Origin: Nocardia crassostreae
Lineage (GTDB): Bacteria > Actinomycetota > Actinomycetes > Mycobacteriales > Mycobacteriaceae
Length of the DNA: 64,000 bases
Direction: 5' to 3'
Assembly: GCF_001613405.1 (NCBI RefSeq)
Contig: NZ_BDCH01000025.1
Location: 248,001 to 312,000, forward strand
Part shown: positions 8,532 to 16,523 of the stretch, one piece after another
Layout of the letters: each line of letters starts with the position of its first letter
How positions within the stretch are numbered: the stretch's first letter is position 1
Notes under the pieces: model-generated
Database searches by the model: none
What the model was told of the DNA's origin: nothing
What the model saw: the letters and a program-made list of their open reading frames with translations, nothing else
Position numbers and translations under genes: made by a program

Positions 8532-9101
8532 ATGCGAAAGCTCAGCCACTTCGTCGGAATGTCCCTCGACGGCTACATCGCCGGTCCGGGCCACAACATC
8601 GAGTTCATGCCTCTGAGCGAGGAATTCAAGGCCTGGCTCGCGGCCGAATACCCGGAGACGCTGCCGACCGCGGCCCGGCCGTACTTCGGTATCGCGGCGG
8701 ATGCGCCGAATCGCCACTACGACACCATCATCATGGGCAAGGGCACCTACGAGCCCGGCCTGCTGGCCGGACTGCCCGACCCGTACGCGCACCTGAAGAC
8801 CTATGTCGTCTCAAGCACGCTGGGCGAGGTCGCCGAGCCCGTCGAACTGGTGCCGAGCGATCCGCTCGCGCTCGTGCGGCGCCTCAAGAAGGAGGACGGT
8901 CTCGATATCTGGCTGGGCGGCGGCAAGCTCGGCGCGCAGCTCATCGACGAGATCGACGAGCTGGTCATCAAGAGCTATCCGGTGATCGCGGGCGGCGGGA
9001 CGCAGGCCATGGCCGGGAACTTCACCCCGACCGATTTCACGCTCCAGCGGCGGCTCGATTTCGAGAACGGCACGCAGGTCAGCTGGTTCACCCGCGCCTG
9101 A
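8532..9101 (+). CDS. Dihydrofolate reductase-family protein (RibD C-terminal fold)
   Basis: 189 aa. MRKLSHFVGMSLDGYIAGP is the conserved N-terminus of RibD_C/DHFR-like proteins, DTIIMGKGTYEPGL the central strand-helix, and DIWLGGGKLGAQLIDEIDEL the NADPH-binding Gly-rich segment. These stand-alone proteins are often wrongly called dihydrofolate reductase; the true reaction is usually unknown. It is divergent from the TetR gene, which probably controls it, and tail-to-tail with the P450 gene. Confidence 0.9.
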   Translation: MRKLSHFVGMSLDGYIAGPGHNIEFMPLSEEFKAWLAAEYPETLPTAARPYFGIAADAPNRHYDTIIMGKGTYEPGLLAGLPDPYAHLKTYVVSSTLGEVAEPVELVPSDPLALVRRLKKEDGLDIWLGGGKLGAQLIDEIDELVIKSYPVIAGGGTQAMAGNFTPTDFTLQRRLDFENGTQVSWFTRA

Positions 9102-9105
9102 CCGA

Positions 9106-10320
9106 TCACCGCAGGCGGATGCGCAGGGTCTCGTAGGTCGGAATGAAAACCTTTCGGCGGTAACGACGTTCGACGATCTCCCAGGGGCAGCCATTGGCGG
9201 TCAGCGCCTCCAGCAGGGCGGTCAGCTCGGAATGCACGAGTTGCCCGCCCAGGCACAGGTGGCGGCCGCCGCCGAACCAGAGTTGCCGGGTTTCGGGCAC
9301 GTAGTCGCGGTGCACCTTGAAGTCGCCCACCGCATTGTTGATGGTCCAGGTGAGGATCTTGACGTGCTCACCTGCGCGCAACTGCCGTCCCGCGATCTCG
9401 ACATCGGCGGTGACCGAGCGGCCGACGAGATAGGCCGGGCTGGTCATCCGGAGGGTTTCGCGCACCGCGTCGGCGGTGCGTTCGGGGGCCGCGAGCAGGG
9501 CCCGCTGCTCACCGCTGTCGTGCAGGATCGCGACCATGCGGGTCATGGCGCTGGCCAGGGTGTCGGTTCCGGCGACCGCCATAAGAATGGCCAGGCCCGA
9601 GGCGTGTTCGAGGCGCAGGCCGAGTTCGCGGCAGCGGCCGAGGGTGGTGTCGCCGTCGGCGCGGGCATAGGCGGCGGGGACCGAACTCGCGAGTTCGGTG
9701 GCGAGGGTGCGGGCGCGCTCCACGGCGACCGGGTCCAGGGTGGTGGAGGCCATGGTGCCGATGCCGGGATTCACCAGCTCCTCGACGTGATCGAAGAGAA
9801 TGCGGAACGGCTCATCCGGATCGTCGGATTCGCTGCCGCCAGCGGCGAAGATGGCGGAGATATCCGCCGGTTCCATACCGACCAGATCGGAGACGCTGCG
9901 GCCCACCAGGACGCGCGCCCGCTCGGCGATGTCCACGGTGCGCCCCGCCGACAGCTCGGAGGCGATCTCCTTCAGCGCGGGTCCGATGACCCGCTGCACC
10001 AGGGCGTCGGTGTGCTTGGCGATGAACAGGTCCCGTACCTGATTGCGCAGTTCGGTATGCCCGGGGCCTTCGAACAGATCCTCCACCCAGTCGCCGATGA
10101 CCTGCGCCCACCAGTGCCCGGCAGCGCCCTCGGACACGATGCTGAAGTGCGCGCTGTCGTTGTATATCTGCCGCGCCACCAGCGGATCGGCCACGAACCA
10201 GCCGAGCTTGGGCACCTTGCGAATGGGTGTGGCGAAGCGCCCGGCGAGCAGTACTGCCGGGAGCCAGGGCTGTCCGGCGGCGAGCAGGGCGAGTTCGTGG
10301 CGGGCGGCGGCTTTCAACAT
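9106..10320 (-). CDS. Cytochrome P450
   Basis: 404 aa from ATG 10320. The I-helix oxygen-binding segment is AILMAVAGTDTLASA, the K-helix ExxR is ETLRM, and the haem loop is FGGGRHLCLGGQL with the Cys thiolate. The PxxFxxGxHxCxG pattern is slightly altered at the start (LWFGGGRHLCLGG). Length fits soluble bacterial class I P450s that need ferredoxin and a reductase; neither is nearby. It is divergent from the KAS III gene, with a 208-bp shared promoter region, so it probably belongs to the cluster at 9.1-15.1 kb as an oxidative tailoring enzyme. Confidence 0.93.
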   Translation of the reverse strand: MLKAAARHELALLAAGQPWLPAVLLAGRFATPIRKVPKLGWFVADPLVARQIYNDSAHFSIVSEGAAGHWWAQVIGDWVEDLFEGPGHTELRNQVRDLFIAKHTDALVQRVIGPALKEIASELSAGRTVDIAERARVLVGRSVSDLVGMEPADISAIFAAGGSESDDPDEPFRILFDHVEELVNPGIGTMASTTLDPVAVERARTLATELASSVPAAYARADGDTTLGRCRELGLRLEHASGLAILMAVAGTDTLASAMTRMVAILHDSGEQRALLAAPERTADAVRETLRMTSPAYLVGRSVTADVEIAGRQLRAGEHVKILTWTINNAVGDFKVHRDYVPETRQLWFGGGRHLCLGGQLVHSELTALLEALTANGCPWEIVERRYRRKVFIPTYETLRIRLR

Positions 10321-10528
10321 GAGTGCTCCGGACTGCGCAATGCGTAGACGGCATTGCGCGGCAATGTAGTTGCTCCGACAACACCGTGTCCACCTCGCAT
10401 TTCGCGGTATTACTCGACGCGGTGAAACAGGACCGGATACCGTCCGGTGCGAAAGTACCGATGGCGCCCGCGGCCTCCGGTGTCGTAGCCGGGTTCCCAT
10501 CGGTGACTCTCGGCGAACTACGGGTGTG

Positions 10529-11365
10529 ATGAAGATGGCTATCGTGATGTCCTCCGTTGCCGTGGAAATGGGTGGCGGCAGCTCCATCGAGCAGGCCGCG
10601 GCGGCCACCCGCCGCGTGATTTCGGAGGCGGGCCGCACTCCGGAGCAGATCCACGCGCTGATCAGTACCGGCGTGTACCGCGACTCGCGCATTGTGGAAC
10701 CGGCCATGTCCGCGCTCATCCAGCAGCAGGCCGAGATCGGGCTCGAATACCGCGGCGGGGAGGTGCCCTGCCTGTCCATCGACCTCATGAACGGCGCGTG
10801 CGGCGTCCTCGATGCCATCCAGATGAGCCAGGCGCTGCTGGCGGCGCCGACGGTGGACCGGGTGGTCATCGTGTCCGGGGACGCGCATCCGTCCGCCTCG
10901 CCGGATCCGCAGCCCGGCTTCCCGATCAAACCGGTCGGGGCGGCGCTCATGCTCGAAAAAGGCAATGGGTCAGGGGGTTTCGGCGCCCTGCACATCAGCT
11001 CCATCGATGGGCATCCGGCTGCCGCCGAAGAGCTGCTGCACCACGCGGTTGCGGCGGGCAGCGAAGCGCTCGAGGTGGCCGATTCCCCTGTCGAGCGGAC
11101 CCTGCTGCTGTGCAATCGGCCCATGACCGAATTCCCGGCCCTGCTCGCCGCGCGGCTCGGATTGCCCGCCGCGGCGGTGTGTACGGATGCGGTCGAGGGC
11201 TGGGCCGATCACCACACCGGCGACGGCCACACCTCCGCGCTGCCCACCGCCTATGTGGCGGCGCGCGACGCGGGACGGTTGGATGGGGTCGACGTGGCGC
11301 TGTTCGTGGCGGCCGGGGCGGGACGGTCCGCGGCGGCCATCGCGTATCGGCTGCCGAAGGGATGA
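10529..11365 (+). CDS. KAS III / thiolase-superfamily condensing enzyme with altered triad
   Basis: 278 aa from ATG 10529, with a second ATG at 10535. LSIDLMNGACGVLDAIQMS gives the active-site Cys of FabH/OleA-type enzymes. The usual His of H-Q-A-N is replaced by LLLCNRPMTEFP, and the usual Asn of N-T/S is replaced by GDGHTSALP, so a His stands where Asn is expected. The chain is shorter than FabH (about 310-330 aa). It may be a C-C condensing enzyme or a CerJ-like acyltransferase rather than a fatty-acid initiation KAS. Its stop overlaps the next start (ATGA), so it is coupled to the glycosyltransferase. Confidence 0.82.
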   Translation: MKMAIVMSSVAVEMGGGSSIEQAAAATRRVISEAGRTPEQIHALISTGVYRDSRIVEPAMSALIQQQAEIGLEYRGGEVPCLSIDLMNGACGVLDAIQMSQALLAAPTVDRVVIVSGDAHPSASPDPQPGFPIKPVGAALMLEKGNGSGGFGALHISSIDGHPAAAEELLHHAVAAGSEALEVADSPVERTLLLCNRPMTEFPALLAARLGLPAAAVCTDAVEGWADHHTGDGHTSALPTAYVAARDAGRLDGVDVALFVAAGAGRSAAAIAYRLPKG

Positions 11366-12135
11366 TTCCGGAGGGGTATCGGGTGAGCGGACTGTGGGTG
11401 ATCGTGCCCGCCTACAACGAGGAACAGGGCATAACCGCCACGCTGGATGCGCTCGCCGCCCAGCAGGACCGGGATTTCACCTTGGTGGTGGTCGACAACA
11501 ACTCCGCCGATCGGACAGTGGACGTGGTGCGGGCCTTCGCCGCGGCCCATCCGGAGATGACAGTCGAGATCGTGCACGAGCGGCAGAAGGGCACCGGCGC
11601 GGCCTCGGACACCGGAATGCGGCACGCCATCGCGGCCGGGGCGCTGCGGCTGGCCCGCACCGATGCCGACTGCCTGCCCGCGCCGGACTGGACGGCGCGC
11701 ATTCACGCGGGGTTCGATTCCGGGCTGCGCCTGGTCAGCGGGCAGTTGATTCCGCGCACGGATGAGGGCGTGCGGTGGCGCGATCGCACCATCATTCGCG
11801 TGGTCCTGGAGGTGGCGTCCGCCTTCGGGAAGTTCCGCCCCGGCAATCAGGATCCGCGCTACCTCGGCCCCTATGTGATGACGCCCGGGTGCAATATGGC
11901 CATTACCGCCGAATTGTACGAAGCCGCAGGCGGATTCCCGCGCACGGCCATCGAGGATCTGCACGAGGACCGCACGCTGGTGAATGCCGTCCGCATGCTC
12001 ACCACCGAATACGGCCTGCGTCGCGATGTACGCGTGCACGCCTCCAACCGCCGCGTGCGCGCCTGGGGCGTGCGGCGCACGCTCGAGTGGTACGCCGACC
12101 ACCGGTACAAGCCGGAACTCGTGGACATCCGGTGA
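11362..12135 (+). CDS. Family 2 glycosyltransferase
   Basis: 257 aa starting at ATG 11362, overlapping the KAS III stop by four bases. LWVIVPAYNEEQGITATLDA is the GT2 N-terminal strand, VVVDNNSADRTVDVV the nucleotide-binding loop, and ARTDADCLPAPDWTA the metal-binding DxD region. TPGCNMAITAELYEAAGGFP and EDLHEDRTL resemble the acceptor side of polyprenyl- or lipid-linked GT2 enzymes. There are no membrane segments, so it is cytosolic. It probably glycosylates, or uses a sugar for, the product of the neighbouring condensing enzyme and ligase. Confidence 0.88.
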   Translation: MIPEGYRVSGLWVIVPAYNEEQGITATLDALAAQQDRDFTLVVVDNNSADRTVDVVRAFAAAHPEMTVEIVHERQKGTGAASDTGMRHAIAAGALRLARTDADCLPAPDWTARIHAGFDSGLRLVSGQLIPRTDEGVRWRDRTIIRVVLEVASAFGKFRPGNQDPRYLGPYVMTPGCNMAITAELYEAAGGFPRTAIEDLHEDRTLVNAVRMLTTEYGLRRDVRVHASNRRVRAWGVRRTLEWYADHRYKPELVDIR

Positions 12136-13766
12136 CGGCCAGAGCGCACGAACAGGCTGCCGCACAGGACTTTCTGGCGCTACTGCGCGAACAGGTGCGT
12201 CGCTATCCGGACGCACCGGCCCTGGGAATGATCGGTGCGGCGCCGATGTCCTTCGCCGAGCTCGACGCACGAATCGCCGCGGTGGCGAAACGACTGCACG
12301 ACAATGGCTTCCTGCCCGGAGATCGGATGCTGTTCTCGATTCGGCCGTGCGTGGACGCCGTGGTGCTGGTATTCGGGACCATCGCCGCGGGCGGCACCAT
12401 CGATCCGGGCGTCGGGCCCGAGTTGTTCGCGCGCCGCATTGATCTGGTGCAACCCACCTGGGCGGCGACGAAATCGCTGCTCTATCTGCTGGGCGGGCCG
12501 CTGCACCGGGCCGGGCGCGCGCTTGGGCTGTCGCTGCCCGCGTTCGGGCGGTTGCCGGTCCGGCACATCCACAGCGGGCCGCGTCTGCCCGGCACGCCAT
12601 ACCCCTCGATTCCGGCGCGAAAACTGCTTCACCTCGGCAAAGATGCAGCCTTCGGCAAGGCTCGCCCACCTCGCGCGAACCCGCACGCGACGACGGCGTA
12701 CCCGAGTACGGAGAAGGCGGACATTCGTGCCGCCACGGCATCGGCTGTCGCGAACCCGGCGGCCGAGGCGCTCATCGTTTTCACCTCCGGAACGACGGCC
12801 GCACCGAAAGCCGTTGTGCACACCCGTGGCTCACTCGGCGCGGGCCTGGCGGCCATGGCGGGCCGCAGTACGCTCGGGCCGGGCGCGCACCTGCACACCG
12901 AGCAGTTGATGATGGGCCTGCCCGCGCTGCTGTCCGGTGCGCGGTGGTCACTGCCGCGGTATCCGCGCTTCGGAACCCATATCGACCCGATCGGATTCGC
13001 GCGCACCCTGGATGCCGCGACGCATGCCTTCTTCACCCCTGCGGATCTGGCGGTGGTGCTCACCGCCCTCGAATCCGGCCGCCTGACCGCGCCCGCCGGG
13101 CTGCGCGAAGTGTCGCTGGGCGGCGCGCCGGTGACCACCGCGCTGCTGCGCCGCGCCCGCGCCGCGCTGCCGGGCTGCGAATTCCTCGCCATCTGCGGAA
13201 TGACCGAAATCCTGCCCGTGGCAATCACTTCCGGTGCGGCCAAGCTGGACTTCGAGGGTGCGGGCGATCCGCTCGGAGCGCCGGTCACCGGCGTGGACGC
13301 CCGCATTGCCGGGGACGGGGAGCTGATCCTGTCCGGTCCGAATCTGTGCCGGGGTTATCTCGGCGAAGCGGAGCTGACCGAGATCGCGACCGGCGACCTC
13401 GCGCGCCTCGACGGCGGCACGCTCATCCTCATGGGCCGCAAGAAGGACATGATGATCCGCGGCAAGACCAATATCTATCCGGGACTGTACGAACCGGCCA
13501 TCGCGACCGTCGCGGGCGTGCGGCAGGCGATCATGGTCGGTGTGCCCGACGAGATCGGCGACGAGCGGATCATCCTCGCCGTGGTCGCGGACCCGGGGGT
13601 CACCGATATCGCGGCCCGGCTGCGTCGCGAATTGCCTTCGCTCATGGACACTTCCGCACTGCCCGACGAGATCGTCGTGGTCGAGGAGATTCCCGTGAGC
13701 GGCCGCACCAGCAAACCCGACCGCGCCGCCCTGCGCACCCGGCTCGGCGCGGCTACCGCGCGCTGA
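12132..13766 (+). CDS. Acyl-adenylate-forming ligase (AMP-binding, acyl-CoA synthetase / FAAL-like)
   Basis: 544 aa from GTG 12132, overlapping the glycosyltransferase stop (GTGA). ALIVFTSGTTAAPKAVVHT is the P-loop A3 motif, ICGMTEILPVA the A5 motif, ATGDLARLDGG the A7 motif, and LMGRKKDMMIRGKTNIYPG the hinge. GRTSKPDRAA holds the C-terminal catalytic Lys. Residues about 155-200 form an unusual linker rich in Pro, Ala and Lys. It resembles OleC-like and fatty-acyl ligases. It would activate a carboxylic acid as the adenylate or thioester; no carrier-protein gene is adjacent. Its 3' end overlaps the convergent PapA-like gene by 14 bases. Confidence 0.9.
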   Translation: MTARAHEQAAAQDFLALLREQVRRYPDAPALGMIGAAPMSFAELDARIAAVAKRLHDNGFLPGDRMLFSIRPCVDAVVLVFGTIAAGGTIDPGVGPELFARRIDLVQPTWAATKSLLYLLGGPLHRAGRALGLSLPAFGRLPVRHIHSGPRLPGTPYPSIPARKLLHLGKDAAFGKARPPRANPHATTAYPSTEKADIRAATASAVANPAAEALIVFTSGTTAAPKAVVHTRGSLGAGLAAMAGRSTLGPGAHLHTEQLMMGLPALLSGARWSLPRYPRFGTHIDPIGFARTLDAATHAFFTPADLAVVLTALESGRLTAPAGLREVSLGGAPVTTALLRRARAALPGCEFLAICGMTEILPVAITSGAAKLDFEGAGDPLGAPVTGVDARIAGDGELILSGPNLCRGYLGEAELTEIATGDLARLDGGTLILMGRKKDMMIRGKTNIYPGLYEPAIATVAGVRQAIMVGVPDEIGDERIILAVVADPGVTDIAARLRRELPSLMDTSALPDEIVVVEEIPVSGRTSKPDRAALRTRLGAATAR

Positions 13767-15126
13767 CCTGCTCCACCAGCGAATCGGGCCGCACGATCAG
13801 CTCATCGAGCACCAGATCCGCGAAGATCTCCGCCTCGGACTCGGTGAGCATGCCGTCCACATAACAGAATCCGAGCTGCATCTCCCGGTGCGCGGTGGTG
13901 ATCGCGACCGTCAGCGCGCTCACACAGGAATTCGACGCCGTCAGCAGCAGGCCCGAGAACTCCCACTCCCCCAGCCGATCCGGGAATTCGACCCGGCCCA
14001 GATTGGTGACCGATACATTCCACGGCGCGCGCCGATCGATCAATTCGATAATGCGCCAACCGGATTTCACCGACCGCGGCGTCCCGAAGCGCATACCCGC
14101 CACCGTCGCCAGATGCCGTCGCTGCCGCACCCCGCGCGCCACCTGCCGATTCACCGATCGCGCCATATCCCACAGCGACATGCCCGGCCCGTAGCGCACG
14201 AAACCGGCCAGCACCGGCGCGTAGATGCCGAGCTCGTCCGGATCCGGCTGCGGGACCAGCGCGGACCGGAAATCCACGGGCGATCCGATACCCACGACGC
14301 CCGCGACATCCGTCGCACCGCACTTGGCCACCGCCAGCGCCACCGCCGCCGCCAGCGCCCCGTGCACCGTCACGCCCGCGCGACGGCAGTCGGCCGCCAG
14401 CCCGGTCAGCGCGTCCGCCTCCAGCACCCGGTGCACCACCCGGGTCCGCCGCTCCGCCAAAGCCACCGGTCGCGCCGCGGGCAAGCGCCGCGGGCGCAGG
14501 GCGTAGGCCGCGATCTGGTCGTGCAGCGTCGTGTACGCGTACCGCCAGAACCCGCGCGCCCCGGCCGGAACAAGGTAGTCCGACGGCGGGATCGGCAGCC
14601 GCCCCGGGCTCCGGGACGCCTCGGCATCGTCGCGACCCTGATCGGCGAATTCGATCAGCTTGCGCAGGGCGGCCATGAGCGAGCGGCCGTCCACGATGAT
14701 GTGCGAGATCGTCAGGATGATGTCGTGTTGCTCGGCGGGCGTGCCCGGATAGCGGACCACGTCCACCACCCGCGCCAGGCCCGCCCCGACGTCGAAACCC
14801 TCGACCATCTCCCGATCGAGTTCCCGCAGCCAGGTCTCCGGATCCTCGGAGACCACCCGCCGCACCGGCAGTCGCGGTTCGGCCAGCGCGTGGAACCGGG
14901 GACCGCGCCTCGCATCGTCGCGCACCCCGACCCGCAGCAGCGGATATTCCGCGACCAGCGCCGCCGCTGCCCGCGCCAGCCGCGCCTCCGGCAGCCGCCC
15001 GTACAACCGCACCCGCGCACTGCAATTGGCGGGTGAGATCCGGTCGATGATCCAGAACCACCGCTCCGAGGGGCTCAGCGCGCGCGTGAAAGCCGGTGCC
15101 GCCGTTGCCGCTCCGCTCGCAACCAC
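13753..15126 (-). CDS. Condensation-superfamily acyltransferase (PapA-like)
   Basis: 457 aa from GTG 15126, with GGGAGAGG 7-8 bases upstream. FTRALSPSERWFWIIDRISP is a typical PapA/WS-DGAT-like N-terminus. The active site is ISHIIVDGRSLMAAL, giving SHxxxDG rather than HHxxxDG, so the catalytic His is kept. The C-terminal half ends with RRAPWNVSVTNLGRVEFP, in place of the DFGWG motif. Such enzymes transfer an acyl group from a carrier or CoA to an alcohol or amine. It is convergent with the ligase and lies in the same cluster, suggesting a final esterification step. Confidence 0.85.
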   Translation of the reverse strand: MVASGAATAAPAFTRALSPSERWFWIIDRISPANCSARVRLYGRLPEARLARAAAALVAEYPLLRVGVRDDARRGPRFHALAEPRLPVRRVVSEDPETWLRELDREMVEGFDVGAGLARVVDVVRYPGTPAEQHDIILTISHIIVDGRSLMAALRKLIEFADQGRDDAEASRSPGRLPIPPSDYLVPAGARGFWRYAYTTLHDQIAAYALRPRRLPAARPVALAERRTRVVHRVLEADALTGLAADCRRAGVTVHGALAAAVALAVAKCGATDVAGVVGIGSPVDFRSALVPQPDPDELGIYAPVLAGFVRYGPGMSLWDMARSVNRQVARGVRQRRHLATVAGMRFGTPRSVKSGWRIIELIDRRAPWNVSVTNLGRVEFPDRLGEWEFSGLLLTASNSCVSALTVAITTAHREMQLGFCYVDGMLTESEAEIFADLVLDELIVRPDSLVEQVSAR

Positions 15127-15206
15127 TGCCCGACCTCTCCCTTGCGCTCCCCTGCGCGAAACGATAATGGGCGCCCGACCAGACCGCGACTCGCGGCGGC
15201 GCCGGA

Positions 15207-16087
15207 TCAGAGGTCGCCGGGCTTGCCGAATTCCTCGATCAGCACCGGATACTGCTCGCCACCGCGCCCGGCGGCTATCGCACGATCGGCCATGGCCTGG
15301 ATCAGCCTGGGCAGTTCGGCATTGACGCCCAGGGCCTCGCTCTCCTCGACCAGGTGCGCCATGGCCCGCGCATCGGTCTCCAGGGCGGACACCTCGGCGG
15401 GGAAGGAACCGCGGTCGATCTGCTCGGCGTAGCCAGGCAGCCATTCGGCCACACCCGCGGCGATCCGCTGGGCGAACGGCGCATAGGTCGCGGCATCCAC
15501 ACCGGCGGTGCGGAGCATTGCGGTGCCCTGGAGCCAGGCATTGAGGACGCTCCACATCATGGCCAGGCCCGCCACGTCGTACAGCGATGCCAGGCCGTGG
15601 TCCTCGCCCAGGTAGGTGACGGCGCCCAGGGCGGACAGCGCGTGCTCGTGCGCCGTGAAGTCCGCCTGCGGTCCGCTGTGCAGGATCACCGCGTCCGCGG
15701 TGCCGATCGCCGGGGGATCGCCATGATCGCGCCGTCCAGATAGCGCGCACCGCGCTTCTCGGCCCAATCCGCGGCCTCCCGCGCCTGTGCCGAACTACCG
15801 GAGGTCAGGTTGACCAGGGTGGTCCCGGCCAGGCCGATCTCGTTCGCTCCCAGCAGATCTCGCATCGCGTCGTAGTCGCTGACACAGATGACCGCCAGCC
15901 CGCCCGCCGCGAGCGCGTCACCGGCGGTCGGCGCGAACCGCGCGCCCGCGGCCACCAGCTCGGCGGCCTTGCCGCTCGTCCGATTCCACACGGTGGTGGG
16001 ATGTCCCGCCTTCAGAAAGGCTTGCGCGAGCGCCCGCCCCATGAGCCCGAGGCCGATGACCGTCACGGGCGTATCGATGTTCTCCAT
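15207..16087 (-). pseudogene. NAD(P)-binding 6PGDH/imine-reductase-like enzyme, frameshifted
   Basis: Two frames together encode one protein of about 292 aa. The N-terminal Rossmann part starts at ATG 16087 (VTVIGLGLMGRALAQAFLKA) and runs to RYLDGAIMAIP. The C-terminal helical part (ADAVILHSGPQADFT ... GLAMMWSVLNAWLQGTAM) is in another frame. The break is in the G-run at 15712-15716: one extra C on the coding strand would join the frames as AIPPAIGTADAV. The cofactor loop TVWNRTSGKAAEL suggests NADP(H). It is divergent from a MerR gene, which probably regulates it. Either a true pseudogene or a sequencing indel in a short homopolymer. Confidence 0.82.
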
Positions 16088-16136
16088 GGCAGCATCGTCA
16101 ACGTTGATACCGGTGTGAAGGTCAAGTGAGGTTTCG
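16088..16136. promoter_or_regulatory. Divergent MerR-type promoter/operator region
   Basis: The 49-bp gap between the reductase start and the MerR start has, on the minus strand, TTGACC (16120-16125) followed by a spaced TTGAC..TATCAA dyad. This fits the overlapping operator and long-spacer promoter used by MerR regulators. The -10 box is weak, so the exact promoter is uncertain. Confidence 0.45.
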
Positions 16137-16517
16137 ATGCAAATCGGAGAACTGAGTCGCCGGACAGGCGTCAACACCCACCAGTTGCGCTACTACGAAT
16201 CCCAGGGCCTGCTGATCGCCGACCGCCGCGCCAACGGCTACCGCGACTACGACGACACCGCCCCCTTGCGCGTCAAGCAAATCCGCCACCTTCTCGACGC
16301 GGGCCTCAACTCCGACGACATCGCCTATGTGCTCCCCTGCGCCGTAGGCGAAGCCCCCGAACTCCCCGGTTGCCCGGAACTCCTGTCCGCCATGCGATCC
16401 CGCCTCCAGCGCATCGACGACCAGATCCAGCGCCTCGCCCAGTCCCGTACCGCCCTCTCCGACTACATCGACGCCGCCGAACAGGTGGGCGGCGACACCT
16501 ACCCGCCGTTCGACTGA
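16137..16517 (+). CDS. MerR-family transcriptional regulator
   Basis: 126 aa. MQIGELSRRTGVNTHQLRYY is the standard MerR winged-helix N-terminus, and ANGYRDYDDTAPLRVKQIRH the wing. A coiled-coil dimerisation helix follows (LLSAMRSRLQRIDDQIQRLA). The short effector end has two Cys (VLPCAVGEAPELPGCPEL) before the coiled coil, an arrangement seen in many actinobacterial MerR proteins of unknown ligand rather than in the metal sensors. It is divergent from the frameshifted reductase, which it most likely activates. Confidence 0.92.
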   Translation: MQIGELSRRTGVNTHQLRYYESQGLLIADRRANGYRDYDDTAPLRVKQIRHLLDAGLNSDDIAYVLPCAVGEAPELPGCPELLSAMRSRLQRIDDQIQRLAQSRTALSDYIDAAEQVGGDTYPPFD

Positions 16518-16523
16518 ACCTCG

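Noticed and set aside
9232..10347. 371-codon plus-strand frame under the P450
   Set aside because: It is antisense to the P450 gene, which has a full set of motifs.
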